DNA of 48,188 nt from a virus. Shown piece after piece: positions 1 through 6,706 of this stretch. The stretch is taken from positions 1-48,188 of the IMG/VR virus record IMGVR_UViG_3300036850_000122; one strand, written 5' to 3'. Positions within the stretch are counted from its first letter, which is position 1. Each line of letters opens with the position of its first letter. A program made the translations under genes and the position numbers. The notes under the pieces are model-generated. The model was not told the DNA's origin. It was given only the letters and a program-made list of their open reading frames with translations, and did not search any database.

Positions 1-120
1 GATCAGGATGGTGCGGGCGGCGAGCGCGGTACGCCCGAACGTGACGAACGTGGTGGGGTGGGCCAGAATCGTGTCCACAGGGGTGCGGTACACGAGGAGA
101 TAGCGTTTCGGCGCAGGCAT
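1..120 (-). CDS. Partial small protein, unknown
   Basis: The reading frame runs leftward off the window edge; 40 residues are visible, beginning MPAPKRYLLVYRTP. The ATG is preceded by AAGGAAGG at a good distance, inside the GACAAGGAAGGC leader that recurs in front of other leftward genes. The visible part is mixed hydrophobic and basic, with no recognisable motif and no signal peptide. It is the last gene seen of the leftmost leftward operon. Function unknown. Confidence 0.6.
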   Translation of the reverse strand, partial: MPAPKRYLLVYRTPVDTILAHPTTFVTFGRTALAARTILI

Positions 121-147
121 GTCGGTGCCTTCCTTGTCGTGGTGGGT

Positions 148-399
148 TCAGGCGATCCCGATCCGGTCGGCCATGATCTCCAGCCGATCGATCACAGCCT
201 GACGGAATGTCATCTCCGGGCACGTGTACTGGCGCGTGCCGCCGTCAGCGGTCGTCCCCTCGATGTGTCCCGCGTAGCCGTTCTCGGTCTCCCACACCGT
301 GCCGATGCGGGTGCCGTCGGCGGACAGGCCCCAGGTGGGGTAATTCGGGTTGCCGCTCTGGTAGTTGATGGCGTGATCAGTCACTTCCAGCGTGGTCAT
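148..399 (-). CDS. Small hypothetical protein (83 aa)
   Basis: A complete frame with GAGGAG about 9 nt before the ATG. The protein is acidic to neutral and rich in Gly, Thr and aromatic residues in its first half, with a helical C-terminal third (FRQAVIDRLEIMADRIG). It has one Cys and no membrane segment. It sits 28 nt upstream of the partial gene at the left edge and downstream of a zinc-ribbon gene, in what looks like one leftward transcript. I do not recognise the family. Confidence 0.7.
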   Translation of the reverse strand: MTTLEVTDHAINYQSGNPNYPTWGLSADGTRIGTVWETENGYAGHIEGTTADGGTRQYTCPEMTFRQAVIDRLEIMADRIGIA

Positions 400-420
400 G
401 GTGGTACTCCTCTTCGGGGG

Positions 421-576
421 TCAGCGGCCAGTCGTGACGATGCGGCAGCGGCGGCAGAACAGGCCGGTGACGGTGCACTCGGGAGTGCACGCCGTCTGGC
501 CGGGCGGATGCTTCTTGGGCGGCTTGTGCAGGTAGGGGCGGGTGTCCGCCGACCCGCAGCGCGGGCAATGTCTCAC
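421..576 (-). CDS. Small zinc-ribbon protein (51 aa, GTG start)
   Basis: GTG start 8 nt after a perfect AAGGAG. The protein starts VRHCPRCGS and ends CRRCRIV, giving two CxxC knuckles separated by a basic, Pro- and Lys-rich loop that holds two more cysteines; this is the usual layout of a zinc ribbon. It is probably a nucleic-acid or protein-binding accessory factor, but the target is unknown. The start region overlaps a sequence that differs from a ParB site at two positions (570-583). Confidence 0.65.
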   Translation of the reverse strand: MRHCPRCGSADTRPYLHKPPKKHPPGQTACTPECTVTGLFCRRCRIVTTGR

Positions 577-598
577 GTGGAACACTCCTTGATGTTGG

Positions 599-826
599 TC
601 AGCCGATCTCGTCGGTCTGGTTCTCGTCTGTCAGACCCCACGTATATGCGAGGTCGTGCAGGTCGGTCACGTCCTCAAGGTCGTCGCGGGCGACCCACTC
701 TTCTCTGTCGGCGAACTTGACCTGCACGCGTTCTTCGCGGAGGTCTGTGATCACTACGCCCATGTCGTCGATGTCGCCCCTGAAGACGACGGTGCGCATC
801 TCAAGGTCGTCGGGCAGGTCAGTCAT
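599..826 (-). CDS. Small acidic protein (75 aa)
   Basis: Begins MTDLPDDLEMRTVVF after a GAGAGG ribosome-binding site. It is strongly acidic, with many Asp and Glu, and its pattern of short beta strands (TVVFRG, GVVITDL, RVQVKF, EEWVARDDL) looks like a small SH3- or Tudor-like barrel, though this is inference. It is the first gene after the parS site and the 880-922 hairpin, so its promoter probably lies between 830 and 880, over or next to parS. Function unknown. Confidence 0.65.
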   Translation of the reverse strand: MTDLPDDLEMRTVVFRGDIDDMGVVITDLREERVQVKFADREEWVARDDLEDVTDLHDLAYTWGLTDENQTDEIG

Positions 827-844
827 GACGGGGTCCTCTCTCGA

Positions 845-860
845 TGTTTCACGTGAAACA
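845..860. promoter_or_regulatory. parS: parS-like ParB binding site
   Basis: TGTTTCACGTGAAACA is a perfect 16-bp palindrome and contains GTTTCACGTGAAAC, the chromosomal parS consensus bound by ParB in Streptomyces and many other bacteria. It lies between the terminator hairpin at 880-922 and the start of the 75-aa gene at 826. No ParA or ParB gene is visible in the window, so if it works it probably recruits host ParB. Confidence 0.8.
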
Positions 861-879
861 GTGCCGTCCCGGTCAAGGA

Positions 880-922
880 GGGTGCCCCTGCCCCAGGGGA
901 GACATCAGAGGCAGGGGCACCC
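880..922 (-). terminator. Stem-loop, probable terminator
   Basis: Perfect 13-bp inverted repeat (GGGTGCCCCTGCC and its complement) with a 17-nt loop, 16 nt beyond the stop of the 938-1408 gene. No T-run follows, as is common for actinobacterial terminators. It separates the upstream leftward operon from the parS region. Confidence 0.6.
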
Positions 923-937
923 AGCTTGAGGTGACGG

Positions 938-1408
938 TCAGTCGTGCTGACCGACGCGCAGACGCTCAGACTCCCGAAGCACCAGGCCAGCGGTACCGGC
1001 GCAGGCGCGGCGAAAATAGTGGGCGTGCTCATCACAGCGAGCGACCGCCTCGGAGGTGCCGTCGGCGGTCTCCACAACCTGATACACCGAGGCGTAGGAG
1101 TGCGCGCACTCGGCGCACGCAGCTCGCGTCCAGTACTCCGTGTGGTAGAGATTGACCACCTCGCCGTGTCTGTCGACGATCATGTCGAACCGGCAGCGCT
1201 GGCCGTCGGGGTTGACGTCATCCCACGTGTACCAGACGAGCCGGAGGTGCGGGAACATGCCCATGCGTGACAGTTCCTGGTCACGTGTCTCGATGGTGTG
1301 ATACGGGTAGCCGGACTGCGCCCGGTCGCGCATGAACGCGTAGTCGGTGACGGTCTCGGAGTTGTCCCGGACGTCGGCAGGGATCTCGACGGCGGTAGTG
1401 GTGCCCAT
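938..1408 (-). CDS. Hypothetical protein with Cys/His cluster (156 aa)
   Basis: ATG 5 nt after GGAG; a GTG two codons upstream is a less likely start. The C-terminal half contains CAECAHSY and RCDEHAHYFRRAC, a Cys/His-rich stretch that could bind one zinc. The N-terminal part is rich in Tyr, Arg and Asp with a predicted beta pattern (RFDMIVDRHGEVVNLYH). Its start is 2 nt from the stop of the next upstream gene, so the two are probably coupled in translation. Family not recognised. Confidence 0.7.
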   Translation of the reverse strand: MGTTTAVEIPADVRDNSETVTDYAFMRDRAQSGYPYHTIETRDQELSRMGMFPHLRLVWYTWDDVNPDGQRCRFDMIVDRHGEVVNLYHTEYWTRAACAECAHSYASVYQVVETADGTSEAVARCDEHAHYFRRACAGTAGLVLRESERLRVGQHD

Positions 1409-1410
1409 GA

Positions 1411-2031
1411 TCACTCCGTGGGGTCGTCGGTGAGCGGGACCAGGTCCAGCACGGCGGGCGGGAGCGCAACAGCCAGCTTCGCGGCCTCACTGCCCGCCTT
1501 CAGGGCGCGGGCGTCGTGCCCCTCGGCCTCGGCACGCAGAGCGGCGGCCTTGCCCTCCTCGCTGGCCTGCATGCCCCGGTGGTACAGGTAGCGGCTCAGA
1601 TCCATCCAGCCGGGCGTCTGCACGTCGAAGGTGTCCAGCGCGCGGACGGTCTCCTCCCACATCAGATTGAACGTCTTGGTGTGCCGGTCGACGGGGCCGC
1701 GCCGGTCGTTGCGGAACCCGCCCCCGAAGGGGACGTAGCCGTCCCGGTGCCAGCGCCCCTCCCGATAACCATTCGCGTACTCGATGTGCGTGCGGTCCTC
1801 GAAGAAGACCTTGTAGTGCACGGCGTAGGCACGCCCGCGGATCGTCCAGTGATCGGCAGCGTCCGGGTCGGCCTCGAACGCGGGATCGGACGCCACACGC
1901 AGCATGGGCCGCAGGTCGGTGACGTTGCCGCGCTCGGTGTCGTGGTAGCTGTACGGATCGGCCTGCTCCACCGCGATGTACAGCGGGCCGTACAGGGTGG
2001 CGAATGTGACGGGGGTGGTGATGGTTTTCAT
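1411..2031 (-). CDS. Hypothetical protein (206 aa)
   Basis: ATG follows GAGAGGACACCGAT. The protein is soluble and rich in aromatic and charged residues for its first 150 residues (for example HYKVFFEDRTHIEYANGYREG), then has an Ala/Glu helix from about residue 150 to 185 and a short tail. No Cys pairs or catalytic motif stand out. It is the first gene of a two-gene unit with 938-1408; a hairpin at 2067-2085 lies upstream. Function unknown. Confidence 0.7.
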   Translation of the reverse strand: MKTITTPVTFATLYGPLYIAVEQADPYSYHDTERGNVTDLRPMLRVASDPAFEADPDAADHWTIRGRAYAVHYKVFFEDRTHIEYANGYREGRWHRDGYVPFGGGFRNDRRGPVDRHTKTFNLMWEETVRALDTFDVQTPGWMDLSRYLYHRGMQASEEGKAAALRAEAEGHDARALKAGSEAAKLAVALPPAVLDLVPLTDDPTE

Positions 2032-2066
2032 ATCGGTGTCCTCTCTTGGTCATGCTGCGAGGGGAA

Positions 2067-2085
2067 TGCACACCGGAGGTGTGCA
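2067..2085. terminator. Short hairpin between leftward genes
   Basis: TGCACACC-gga-GGTGTGCA is a perfect 8-bp stem with a 3-nt loop, about 20 nt beyond the stop of the 2105-2356 gene. It may be a weak terminator or an RNA processing site; it has no T-run. Confidence 0.4.
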
Positions 2086-2104
2086 CTCGGGTCACGCGGC
2101 ATGC

Positions 2105-2356
2105 TCAGTAATCCTCGTCCCAGCGCTCACCGGCGTACGTCGGGTCGAACCCGCCCGGGGGGACGTCGGAGAAGGGTGCGTACCGGCGGATGATGTCCTC
2201 CTGCTTCTTCAGCCGCTCCGCCCAGTGCCCGTCACAGCGGGGGAAGGAGCGGCCCGTGCCGGACAGCGGCATGCGGTACTCGACCGCGCCGGAACATTGG
2301 TTGTTGTGCCGGTCGAGACACTCCAGCGGCTCGGCGGATTCGTTGGTGTCGGTCAT
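2105..2356 (-). CDS. Conserved actinophage small protein (83 aa)
   Basis: The sequence has the pattern LECLD..NNQCSG.VEYRMPLSGTG.SFPRCDGHW, ending in FDPTYAGERWDEDY, which I know from many small proteins of actinobacteria and their phages. Three Cys and one His suggest zinc binding. The ATG follows GAGGAG. Its role is not established as far as I know. It is the last gene of a leftward unit that starts near 3927. Confidence 0.8.
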   Translation of the reverse strand: MTDTNESAEPLECLDRHNNQCSGAVEYRMPLSGTGRSFPRCDGHWAERLKKQEDIIRRYAPFSDVPPGGFDPTYAGERWDEDY

Positions 2357-2368
2357 GATCCGTTCTCC

Positions 2369-2671
2369 TCAGCTGCACTCGGGGCACGGTGCCCCGGCGG
2401 AACAGACGGTGCTGCCCAAGGCGCACACCCTCTCGGTACGGAAGCTGATGCCCAGCACGCTGTGGGTGACGGTCTCGCCCAGGGGATAACGGGCCACCCT
2501 CTCGGCGAACGTCTGCGCCCCGCCGTCGCTGACATCCAGACCAGCGGCACGGGCCCGCTCCTCGATCAGCATCCGCACGGTACGGATGGTGTCACGGCGG
2601 TTGTCATACGGGCTGCGCAGGGACTTGACCTCACGGCCATTGCCGCGGGTGAAGTACAGGTTGTAGGGCAT
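2369..2671 (-). CDS. Hypothetical protein (100 aa) with C-terminal Cys cluster
   Basis: ATG 7 nt after GAGGAG, giving MPYNLYFTRGNGREVKSL; longer frames upstream lack a good start. A helix around residues 30-45 (TIRTVRMLIEERARAAG) precedes a C-terminal segment with four Cys ending CSAGAPCPECS, which may bind metal. The start lies 2 nt from the preceding stop, so it is coupled to 2674-2922. Family unknown. Confidence 0.65.
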   Translation of the reverse strand: MPYNLYFTRGNGREVKSLRSPYDNRRDTIRTVRMLIEERARAAGLDVSDGGAQTFAERVARYPLGETVTHSVLGISFRTERVCALGSTVCSAGAPCPECS

Positions 2672-2673
2672 GG

Positions 2674-2922
2674 TCAGTTCTCCTCGGTGGGCGGAAAGTC
2701 CGACCAGGACTCTTCCTTGACGGATCCGGGTACAACCTCCGGGTCTGCCTTCAAAGAGGACGCCAGCAGCGCCATCGACGCCATGTCCGGGGTCATCGCG
2801 CAGAACGGGTCGGCCTCGGGGGAGTAGAGGGTGCGGCGCCACGTCACCCGGTGCCATCCCATCGGGAGCGGCCCAGTGGGGGCAGGCGCGTGGGTGGGAT
2901 AAGCGGGTCGGTTGCCGTTCAT
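2674..2922 (-). CDS. Hypothetical protein (82 aa)
   Basis: ATG 6 nt after GGAGGA. The first 30 residues are Pro-rich (PAYPTHAPAPTGPLP), then WHRVTWRRTLYSPEADPF and an acidic C-terminus. No Cys pairs, membrane segment or known motif. It sits tightly between two coupled leftward genes, 2 nt from each. Function unknown. Confidence 0.6.
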   Translation of the reverse strand: MNGNRPAYPTHAPAPTGPLPMGWHRVTWRRTLYSPEADPFCAMTPDMASMALLASSLKADPEVVPGSVKEESWSDFPPTEEN

Positions 2923-2924
2923 GA

Positions 2925-3326
2925 TCAGTCCTCCAGCTTCGGGCGGCGTGGGAAACGGACCTCGTTGCCGTCGGCATTCGTGATCACGGCGGTGGCGCCG
3001 TCTGTCTCCGCACGGACGACGGCCAGGCGCGCATCCGTGAGCGTCAGGTTGTGGAGCGTCCCGGCAAGGTCCCCGCTGGTCACGGTCACGGTGTACGGGC
3101 CCGACTCGTGCGCGATGTAGGCGGCCACGGTGTCCCACTGGTTCCAGTTCGCCATGCCGATGTGATGGCCGTTGTGGCTGATGTGCAGATACCAGCCCGC
3201 CCCGTTGCTGCGGACCGTCCAGCGGCCGGGGGCGGCGCCGGTCACCTCCAGCACCGCACAGCGCCACGACGGGTCCGGTCCGTCGTCGGGGTGCCACGTG
3301 GCGGGGGGCTTGACAGTGACAGTCAT
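2925..3326 (-). CDS. Hypothetical beta-rich protein (133 aa)
   Basis: ATG after GAGGAG at good spacing. The sequence alternates short beta strands and turns (RWTVRSNGAGWYLHIS, GPYTVTVTSGDL, DGATAVITNADG), suggesting a soluble beta sandwich. One Cys only. It is inside the 2105-3927 leftward unit. The family is not recognised; a binding rather than catalytic role is a guess. Confidence 0.65.
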   Translation of the reverse strand: MTVTVKPPATWHPDDGPDPSWRCAVLEVTGAAPGRWTVRSNGAGWYLHISHNGHHIGMANWNQWDTVAAYIAHESGPYTVTVTSGDLAGTLHNLTLTDARLAVVRAETDGATAVITNADGNEVRFPRRPKLED

Positions 3327-3328
3327 GG

Positions 3329-3793
3329 TCAGAACTCCTCAACAGGGCAGCGGCCGTAGTGCTCGGCGCGGTAGGTGTCCGTGCACTTCACGCAGTGCTG
3401 GAAGTACCCGCCCCGCTTGTACACGTACGGGTTGGCGGCCGGGACGCCGCAGTACGCGGCGCTCTCGCCGGGCGCCAGGGAGCGCAGCTGGTGAATGATC
3501 TCCGACCCGGGACGCGTCAGGCGGTAGTAGCCACGCGCGATGTGGTCGAAACCGTCACCGTAGCGGCGGGCGATGTCCTCGGCCACGGCTTCGGCGGACC
3601 AGCCCTTACCGGCCGCCCCGGTGGCCAGGCAGCGCCAGCCTGCGACCTGATGGCCGATGACAGCCCAGCGCTGGACGGCGGGATCGACCAGGACCAGGGC
3701 ACGCATGCCGTTCGCCTCACGCTCGATGCGGTGGCGGTAGGTGTAGGGGCCCAGGTCCTCGTGGACGAGAGCCGCTCCGGGCTTCATGGTCAT
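3329..3793 (-). CDS. Hypothetical protein with C-terminal zinc-like knuckle (154 aa)
   Basis: ATG 8 nt after GGGAGCC; a second in-frame ATG lies two codons in. The first 100 residues look like a compact domain (DPAVQRWAVIGHQVAGWRCL, ARRYGDGFDHIARGYYRL). The C-terminal part has YCGVP, HCVKC and GRCP, so four Cys that could form a zinc knuckle. Same operon as its neighbours, with a 2-nt gap downstream. Function unknown. Confidence 0.65.
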   Translation of the reverse strand: MTMKPGAALVHEDLGPYTYRHRIEREANGMRALVLVDPAVQRWAVIGHQVAGWRCLATGAAGKGWSAEAVAEDIARRYGDGFDHIARGYYRLTRPGSEIIHQLRSLAPGESAAYCGVPAANPYVYKRGGYFQHCVKCTDTYRAEHYGRCPVEEF

Positions 3794-3795
3794 GA

Positions 3796-3927
3796 TCAGG
3801 CTCCCAGGTAGGGCCGCACGGAGCGGCGGAACGTCTGACGCTCGGCGCGCTTGAGCTGGCGGCGGCGCACCGTGAGGTCACGGCGGCGCAGATGGAGGTG
3901 GTCACGGTAGTAGTGGCGGCGGGTCAT
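3796..3927 (-). CDS. Tiny Arg-rich protein (43 aa)
   Basis: ATG after GGAAGG. About one third of the residues are Arg or Lys (MTRRHYYRDHLHLRRRD and onward), so the peptide should bind RNA or DNA non-specifically. It has no Cys. The 2-nt gap to the next gene and the good ribosome-binding site support it as a real small gene. It lies just downstream of the amber-interrupted frame at 3952-4188. Confidence 0.55.
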   Translation of the reverse strand: MTRRHYYRDHLHLRRRDLTVRRRQLKRAERQTFRRSVRPYLGA

Positions 3928-3951
3928 GGCGGAATCCTTCCAGGGACGGGA

Positions 3952-4188
3952 CTAGGCGTCGGCGGTATCGGCCAAGGGGGCTGGGGCCTCGACCGTCTCG
4001 TACAGGGCGAGGGTTTCGCCACCGGTCGGCGTCATGATCCGGGTCAGGGTGACTGACTAGCCGGACGCGTTCGTGTCGGTCCAGATGTAGACCGGGTAGC
4101 CGTGCTCGCGGGCCCATGTGACACCGCCCGTGACGACCGTGGGCAGGACGAAGCTGGAGCCGCGCCAGTGGATCTCGGTGATGGTCAT
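3952..4188 (-). CDS. Small gene interrupted by an in-frame amber codon
   Basis: The ATG at 4188 overlaps the preceding stop in an ATGA junction and follows AGGAGG. The first part codes 43 residues (MTITEIHWRGSSFVLPTV and onward) and ends at TAG, 4057-4059. The same frame then runs 34 more codons, 29 of them ending in G or C, to a second TAG at 3952-3954. The layout fits amber readthrough giving 78 residues, a recent nonsense mutation, or a sequence error. The protein family is unknown. Confidence 0.55.
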
Positions 4189-4409
4189 GCCGTCACCTCC
4201 TGAGGGATATCGGCCAGCGGGACGGACACGGCCCGGTTGTTGTCGCGCAGGTGCACGCGGGGGGTGCCGTCGTCCTCCTCCAGCACGCCCACGAAGGCCA
4301 CGGTGTAGCCGGGGTGGGCGTCGGGGAACGGCTCGAAGGTGTCGCCGGGGGCGAGGAGACGGCCGTTGTAGGTGATCTCGTGGGTGTGCGGGTCGGTGGT
4401 CAGGGGCAT
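4185..4409 (-). CDS. Small acidic protein (74 aa)
   Basis: ATG after AAGGAAGG inside a GACAAGGAAGGC leader. Sequence MPLTTDPHTHEITYNGRLL, then GDTFEPFPDAHPGYTVAFVGVLEEDDGTPRV: short beta strands and turns, again like a small SH3-type barrel (inference). It is the first gene of the leftward operon that runs to about 2105, and it overlaps the next gene by 4 nt. The inverted repeat at 4431-4482 covers its likely promoter. Confidence 0.65.
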   Translation of the reverse strand: MPLTTDPHTHEITYNGRLLAPGDTFEPFPDAHPGYTVAFVGVLEEDDGTPRVHLRDNNRAVSVPLADIPQEVTA

Positions 4410-4430
4410 GGGAGTGCCTTCCTTGTCGGT

Positions 4431-4482
4431 GTAACGGAGAGGTAACTTTGTTGAAGGTTGAACGTAGTGACCTCCCCGTTAC
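4431..4482. repeat. Inverted repeat in promoter region
   Basis: GTAACGGAGAGGT (4431-4443) and ACCTCCCCGTTAC (4470-4482) are complementary except for one position, separated by 26 nt. The pair lies just upstream of the 74-aa gene and just beyond the stop of the ribbon-helix-helix gene. It may be an operator or a weak terminator. The GTAAC half-site recurs at 5110-5136. Confidence 0.5.
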
Positions 4483-4494
4483 ATCACGGGAAGG

Positions 4495-4905
4495 TCACTG
4501 CTTGGGGTTGCGGAGACGGATGCCCCGGTAGATGTAGGTCAGCCGACCGTCACGGCGGACACGGGCGGATGAGACGCCGGGGCATGCGGACTGAATCGCA
4601 GCACCGAATACCGAGGCATGCTGAACGCGCATGTCATCCGCGGAGCCGTAGTCACGGAACGCCTCATACAGAGTGCGGGACGCAATCTCATACTCCGGAG
4701 AGCATTCGCACAGGTCAGAGACGAAAGAGACCAGGGGGTCCATGGGAATTCCGGGGGCTGTCTCCTGCTCGGGGATACCCAGGTGGGCGCGGATAGCGGC
4801 CAGGATTACCGCGTTCATGGTGGTGCCCTGGTCGGCTGCCGCGAGCCGGATTTGACGGTGAAGGTCGGTGGTGAGTGGGACTTTGTGGAGCACTCGATCA
4901 GTCAT
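4495..4905 (-). CDS. Ribbon-helix-helix plus winged-helix DNA-binding protein (136 aa)
   Basis: Residues about 6-45 (VLHKVPLTTDLHRQIRLAAA and the following helices) fit an Arc/CopG ribbon-helix-helix fold. Residues about 65-136 (LYEAFRDYGS, VFGAAIQSAC, IYRGIRLRN) resemble the C-terminal winged helix of P4/D5-type phage primases, here without a helicase. It therefore probably binds DNA as a repressor or replication initiator. It is encoded beside the 11 GTTCCGA iterons, which are the natural candidate binding sites. The ribosome-binding site is weak; the start was chosen at the domain boundary. Confidence 0.65.
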   Translation of the reverse strand: MTDRVLHKVPLTTDLHRQIRLAAADQGTTMNAVILAAIRAHLGIPEQETAPGIPMDPLVSFVSDLCECSPEYEIASRTLYEAFRDYGSADDMRVQHASVFGAAIQSACPGVSSARVRRDGRLTYIYRGIRLRNPKQ

Positions 4906-4965
4906 GTTCTGAGCGTACCGGCCCTGTGGGGCAGCACTCCCAGATAGTTGGCGTGTGCATCTATT

Positions 4966-5273
4966 GTTCCGACCCCCATCCTGTTGTGTTCCGAGTGAGG
5001 ATGTCGAGGTCGGAACAGTGTTTTCCCAGGTCACAGGGTGTTTGTTCCGAGTGTTCCGAGTGTTCCGAGTGAAAACGAAGGCAATGCGTGAGAAGGGGTC
5101 AGATAACAGATAGGTAACGGTAACGAATAGGTAACGCACGCATGCGCACGTATAAGGAACCTAGAGATTGGTCGGAACACCCGGAAACCTCGGAACACAG
5201 GTGGGGTGACCTGCGCAGATGGTGTTCCGACTTACCTGTTCCGACCCCGGAACAGGGTCGGGTACCTCGGAAC
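4966..5273. repeat. Iteron array of GTTCCGA/TCGGAAC
   Basis: The 7-mer GTTCCGA occurs on the plus strand at 4966, 4988, 5044, 5053, 5062, 5224 and 5238, and as its complement at 5010, 5172, 5190 and 5267; a one-mismatch copy is at 5247. Three copies at 5044-5068 are in tandem with a 9-bp period. The array fills the 417-bp gap between two divergent genes, which holds no other supported gene. It may be a replication origin, an operator array or both. Confidence 0.8.
5110..5136. repeat. Direct repeats ATAGGTAACG
   Basis: Two exact copies of ATAGGTAACG (5110-5119, 5127-5136), 17 bp apart, with an extra GGTAACG in between. A close relative, ATAGGTCACG, occurs at 11770-11779 upstream of another leftward gene. 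They may bind a common regulator. Confidence 0.5.
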
Positions 5274-5322
5274 AGGGGCCGGACGTGGCGGCGTCAACCC
5301 GGGGTGGCTTACGGTCCGGGGC

Positions 5323-5931
5323 ATGAGCGAGAGTGTGGCCCCGGCCGATCCGGGTCTGGCGTCGATTGAGCGGCTGTGCTGGCACCTGTCGGGGTGGAAC
5401 GTCGAGCAACGCGACGTTGACCGGCTCCTGGCCGAGATACAGGTGTACGCGGCAGGGGCGGGCAGTTCCGGCGCAGCGGCGCCGTTGGCCAGCGGGGGTG
5501 AGGGGGCTGAGATGGCGCCTGACGCCCCCCTGAGCGCTGCGGAAGCCCCCACCGGGCCCGTGGAGCCGTCCGGGCCCGTGGAAGAGGCGCAGGCGCCCGT
5601 ACAGCACGTCCACGTGACAGGGACGCTCACGCTGGTCTGCCCCGGGGGGCACGCGCCAGCCGCACAACCGGCGTCGCACAAGCGGCAGGCACCGCGCACG
5701 CGCAGGCGTGTACCCGCAGCGCAGCGCAGACGGCAGCCCGCCTCGCCGGACACGCACGACCCGACGCAGCCCGAGGACTACCGAACCTGCCGCCAGTGCC
5801 AGGAAAGCAAGGCCATCGGTGAATTCGTCCGGGATGTTCACGGACGGCGCGGACGTAAAACGGTGTGCCGGGACTGCGAGAACACCCGCAAACGCACCGC
5901 ACGCCGCGCGAAGAAGCAGACGGCCGCCTGA
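5323..5931 (+). CDS. Zinc-finger DNA-binding-like protein (202 aa)
   Basis: The first gene of a short rightward operon, reading away from the iterons. Residues 1-55 are helical (LASIERLCWHLSGWNVEQ), residues 55-150 are low-complexity and rich in Ala, Pro, Gly and Arg, and residues about 155-195 have CRQCQESKAIGEF and VCRDCENTRKR, a zinc-binding pair seen in phage HNH-associated and DNA-binding proteins. There is no HNH catalytic motif. The ribosome-binding site is poor. It may act at the adjacent origin-like repeats. Confidence 0.6.
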   Translation: MSESVAPADPGLASIERLCWHLSGWNVEQRDVDRLLAEIQVYAAGAGSSGAAAPLASGGEGAEMAPDAPLSAAEAPTGPVEPSGPVEEAQAPVQHVHVTGTLTLVCPGGHAPAAQPASHKRQAPRTRRRVPAAQRRRQPASPDTHDPTQPEDYRTCRQCQESKAIGEFVRDVHGRRGRKTVCRDCENTRKRTARRAKKQTAA

Positions 5932-6212
5932 TGGCGATGATCCGACGCTACGGGCAGTTCCCCGCCCTGTTCGTGCCCGACGAAGGAGAAGTGGTCCGCG
6001 CGGCACGCTCACCTGCCGGGCCCTACCTGCGGGCCGTCGTGGTCAAGGTACGCCGCGCGTCAGAGGACTACATCCGCATTGACTTCGTGTGGCTGGAGTC
6101 CTGGCCCGTCTCCCCGAGCGGCACCGGGCACCGTGCGGGGGAGAAAGGCCATGTGGAGATCCACCGGGACGACACCATCCCGCTGATCCGGCGCCTGCCC
6201 GTCAAGCCGTGA
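5931..6212 (+). CDS. Hypothetical protein (93 aa)
   Basis: The start overlaps the previous stop in a TGATG junction, so it is translated by coupling. MAMIRRYGQFPALFVPDEGE, then a beta-rich centre (YLRAVVVKVRRASEDYIRID) and a basic C-terminus. No Cys and no membrane segment. As the second and last gene of the rightward pair it may help the zinc-finger protein. Family unknown. Confidence 0.6.
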   Translation: MAMIRRYGQFPALFVPDEGEVVRAARSPAGPYLRAVVVKVRRASEDYIRIDFVWLESWPVSPSGTGHRAGEKGHVEIHRDDTIPLIRRLPVKP

Positions 6213-6215
6213 CAG

Positions 6216-6259
6216 GGGCGGGGTGGCCACGGCCCACAGGGGGCTGCACTTCCCCGCCC
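6216..6259. terminator. Possible terminator between convergent genes
   Basis: GGGCGGGG (6216-6223) pairs with CCCCGCCC (6252-6259) across 28 nt, in the 63-nt gap between the rightward gene ending at 6212 and the leftward gene ending at 6276. Its position suggests a bidirectional terminator; the long loop keeps the confidence low. Confidence 0.4.
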
Positions 6260-6275
6260 GTACGTCAGGCAACGC

Positions 6276-6704
6276 TCACGCCACCGGCGTGATCTTCAGG
6301 TGGTAGGCGCGCACGGGGCCGTGCAGCCACGTCGAGTAATCCACCGGCCGTCCGTCGTCCGTCCGCAGCCGTGGGCTACCGTCGTCGTTGACGTTCACCG
6401 GGAACCGGTCGAGCATGATCCGGTCGCGTTCCTGGGAGAACCCCTGGACATACCAGGGAGTCACCCTGCACCCGTCATCGATCAAGTAGATGGCCTTGAA
6501 TGCGTCAGGCTCGGCATTCCAGCCGACCACCACGTAGCGGACGCTCCCCTCGGCCGACGTCCACACTTCCAGCAGCGAGTGGGCAATCCGGCGCGGCACG
6601 GGCTCATAGTTGTCCATGGCGCAGCAGAAACCCACGGTGTGAGTGAATGTCTCCCCCGTGTGCGGGTTGGTCCAGCCGACCGGCTTGTCATCGGTGTAGC
6701 TCAT
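6276..6704 (-). CDS. Hypothetical protein (142 aa)
   Basis: MSYTDDKPVGWTNPHTGE after GGGAG. The chain has FCCAMDNYEPVPRRIAH, then alternating strands (SVRYVVVGWNAEPDAF, CRVTPWYVQGFSQERD) and a C-terminal YHLKITPVA. It looks like a soluble alpha/beta protein. The start is 2 nt beyond the next stop upstream, so it is coupled to 6707-7009. No family recognised. Confidence 0.65.
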   Translation of the reverse strand: MSYTDDKPVGWTNPHTGETFTHTVGFCCAMDNYEPVPRRIAHSLLEVWTSAEGSVRYVVVGWNAEPDAFKAIYLIDDGCRVTPWYVQGFSQERDRIMLDRFPVNVNDDGSPRLRTDDGRPVDYSTWLHGPVRAYHLKITPVA

Positions 6705-6706
6705 GA

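Noticed and set aside
570-583. Second parS-like sequence GTCTCACGTGGAAC
   Set aside because: Two mismatches to the consensus and it overlaps a start codon region that explains part of it. Not reported as a site of its own.
5142-5369. Possible rightward gene starting at 5142
   Set aside because: It runs through the iterons, has no ribosome-binding site and its protein is a translation of the repeats.
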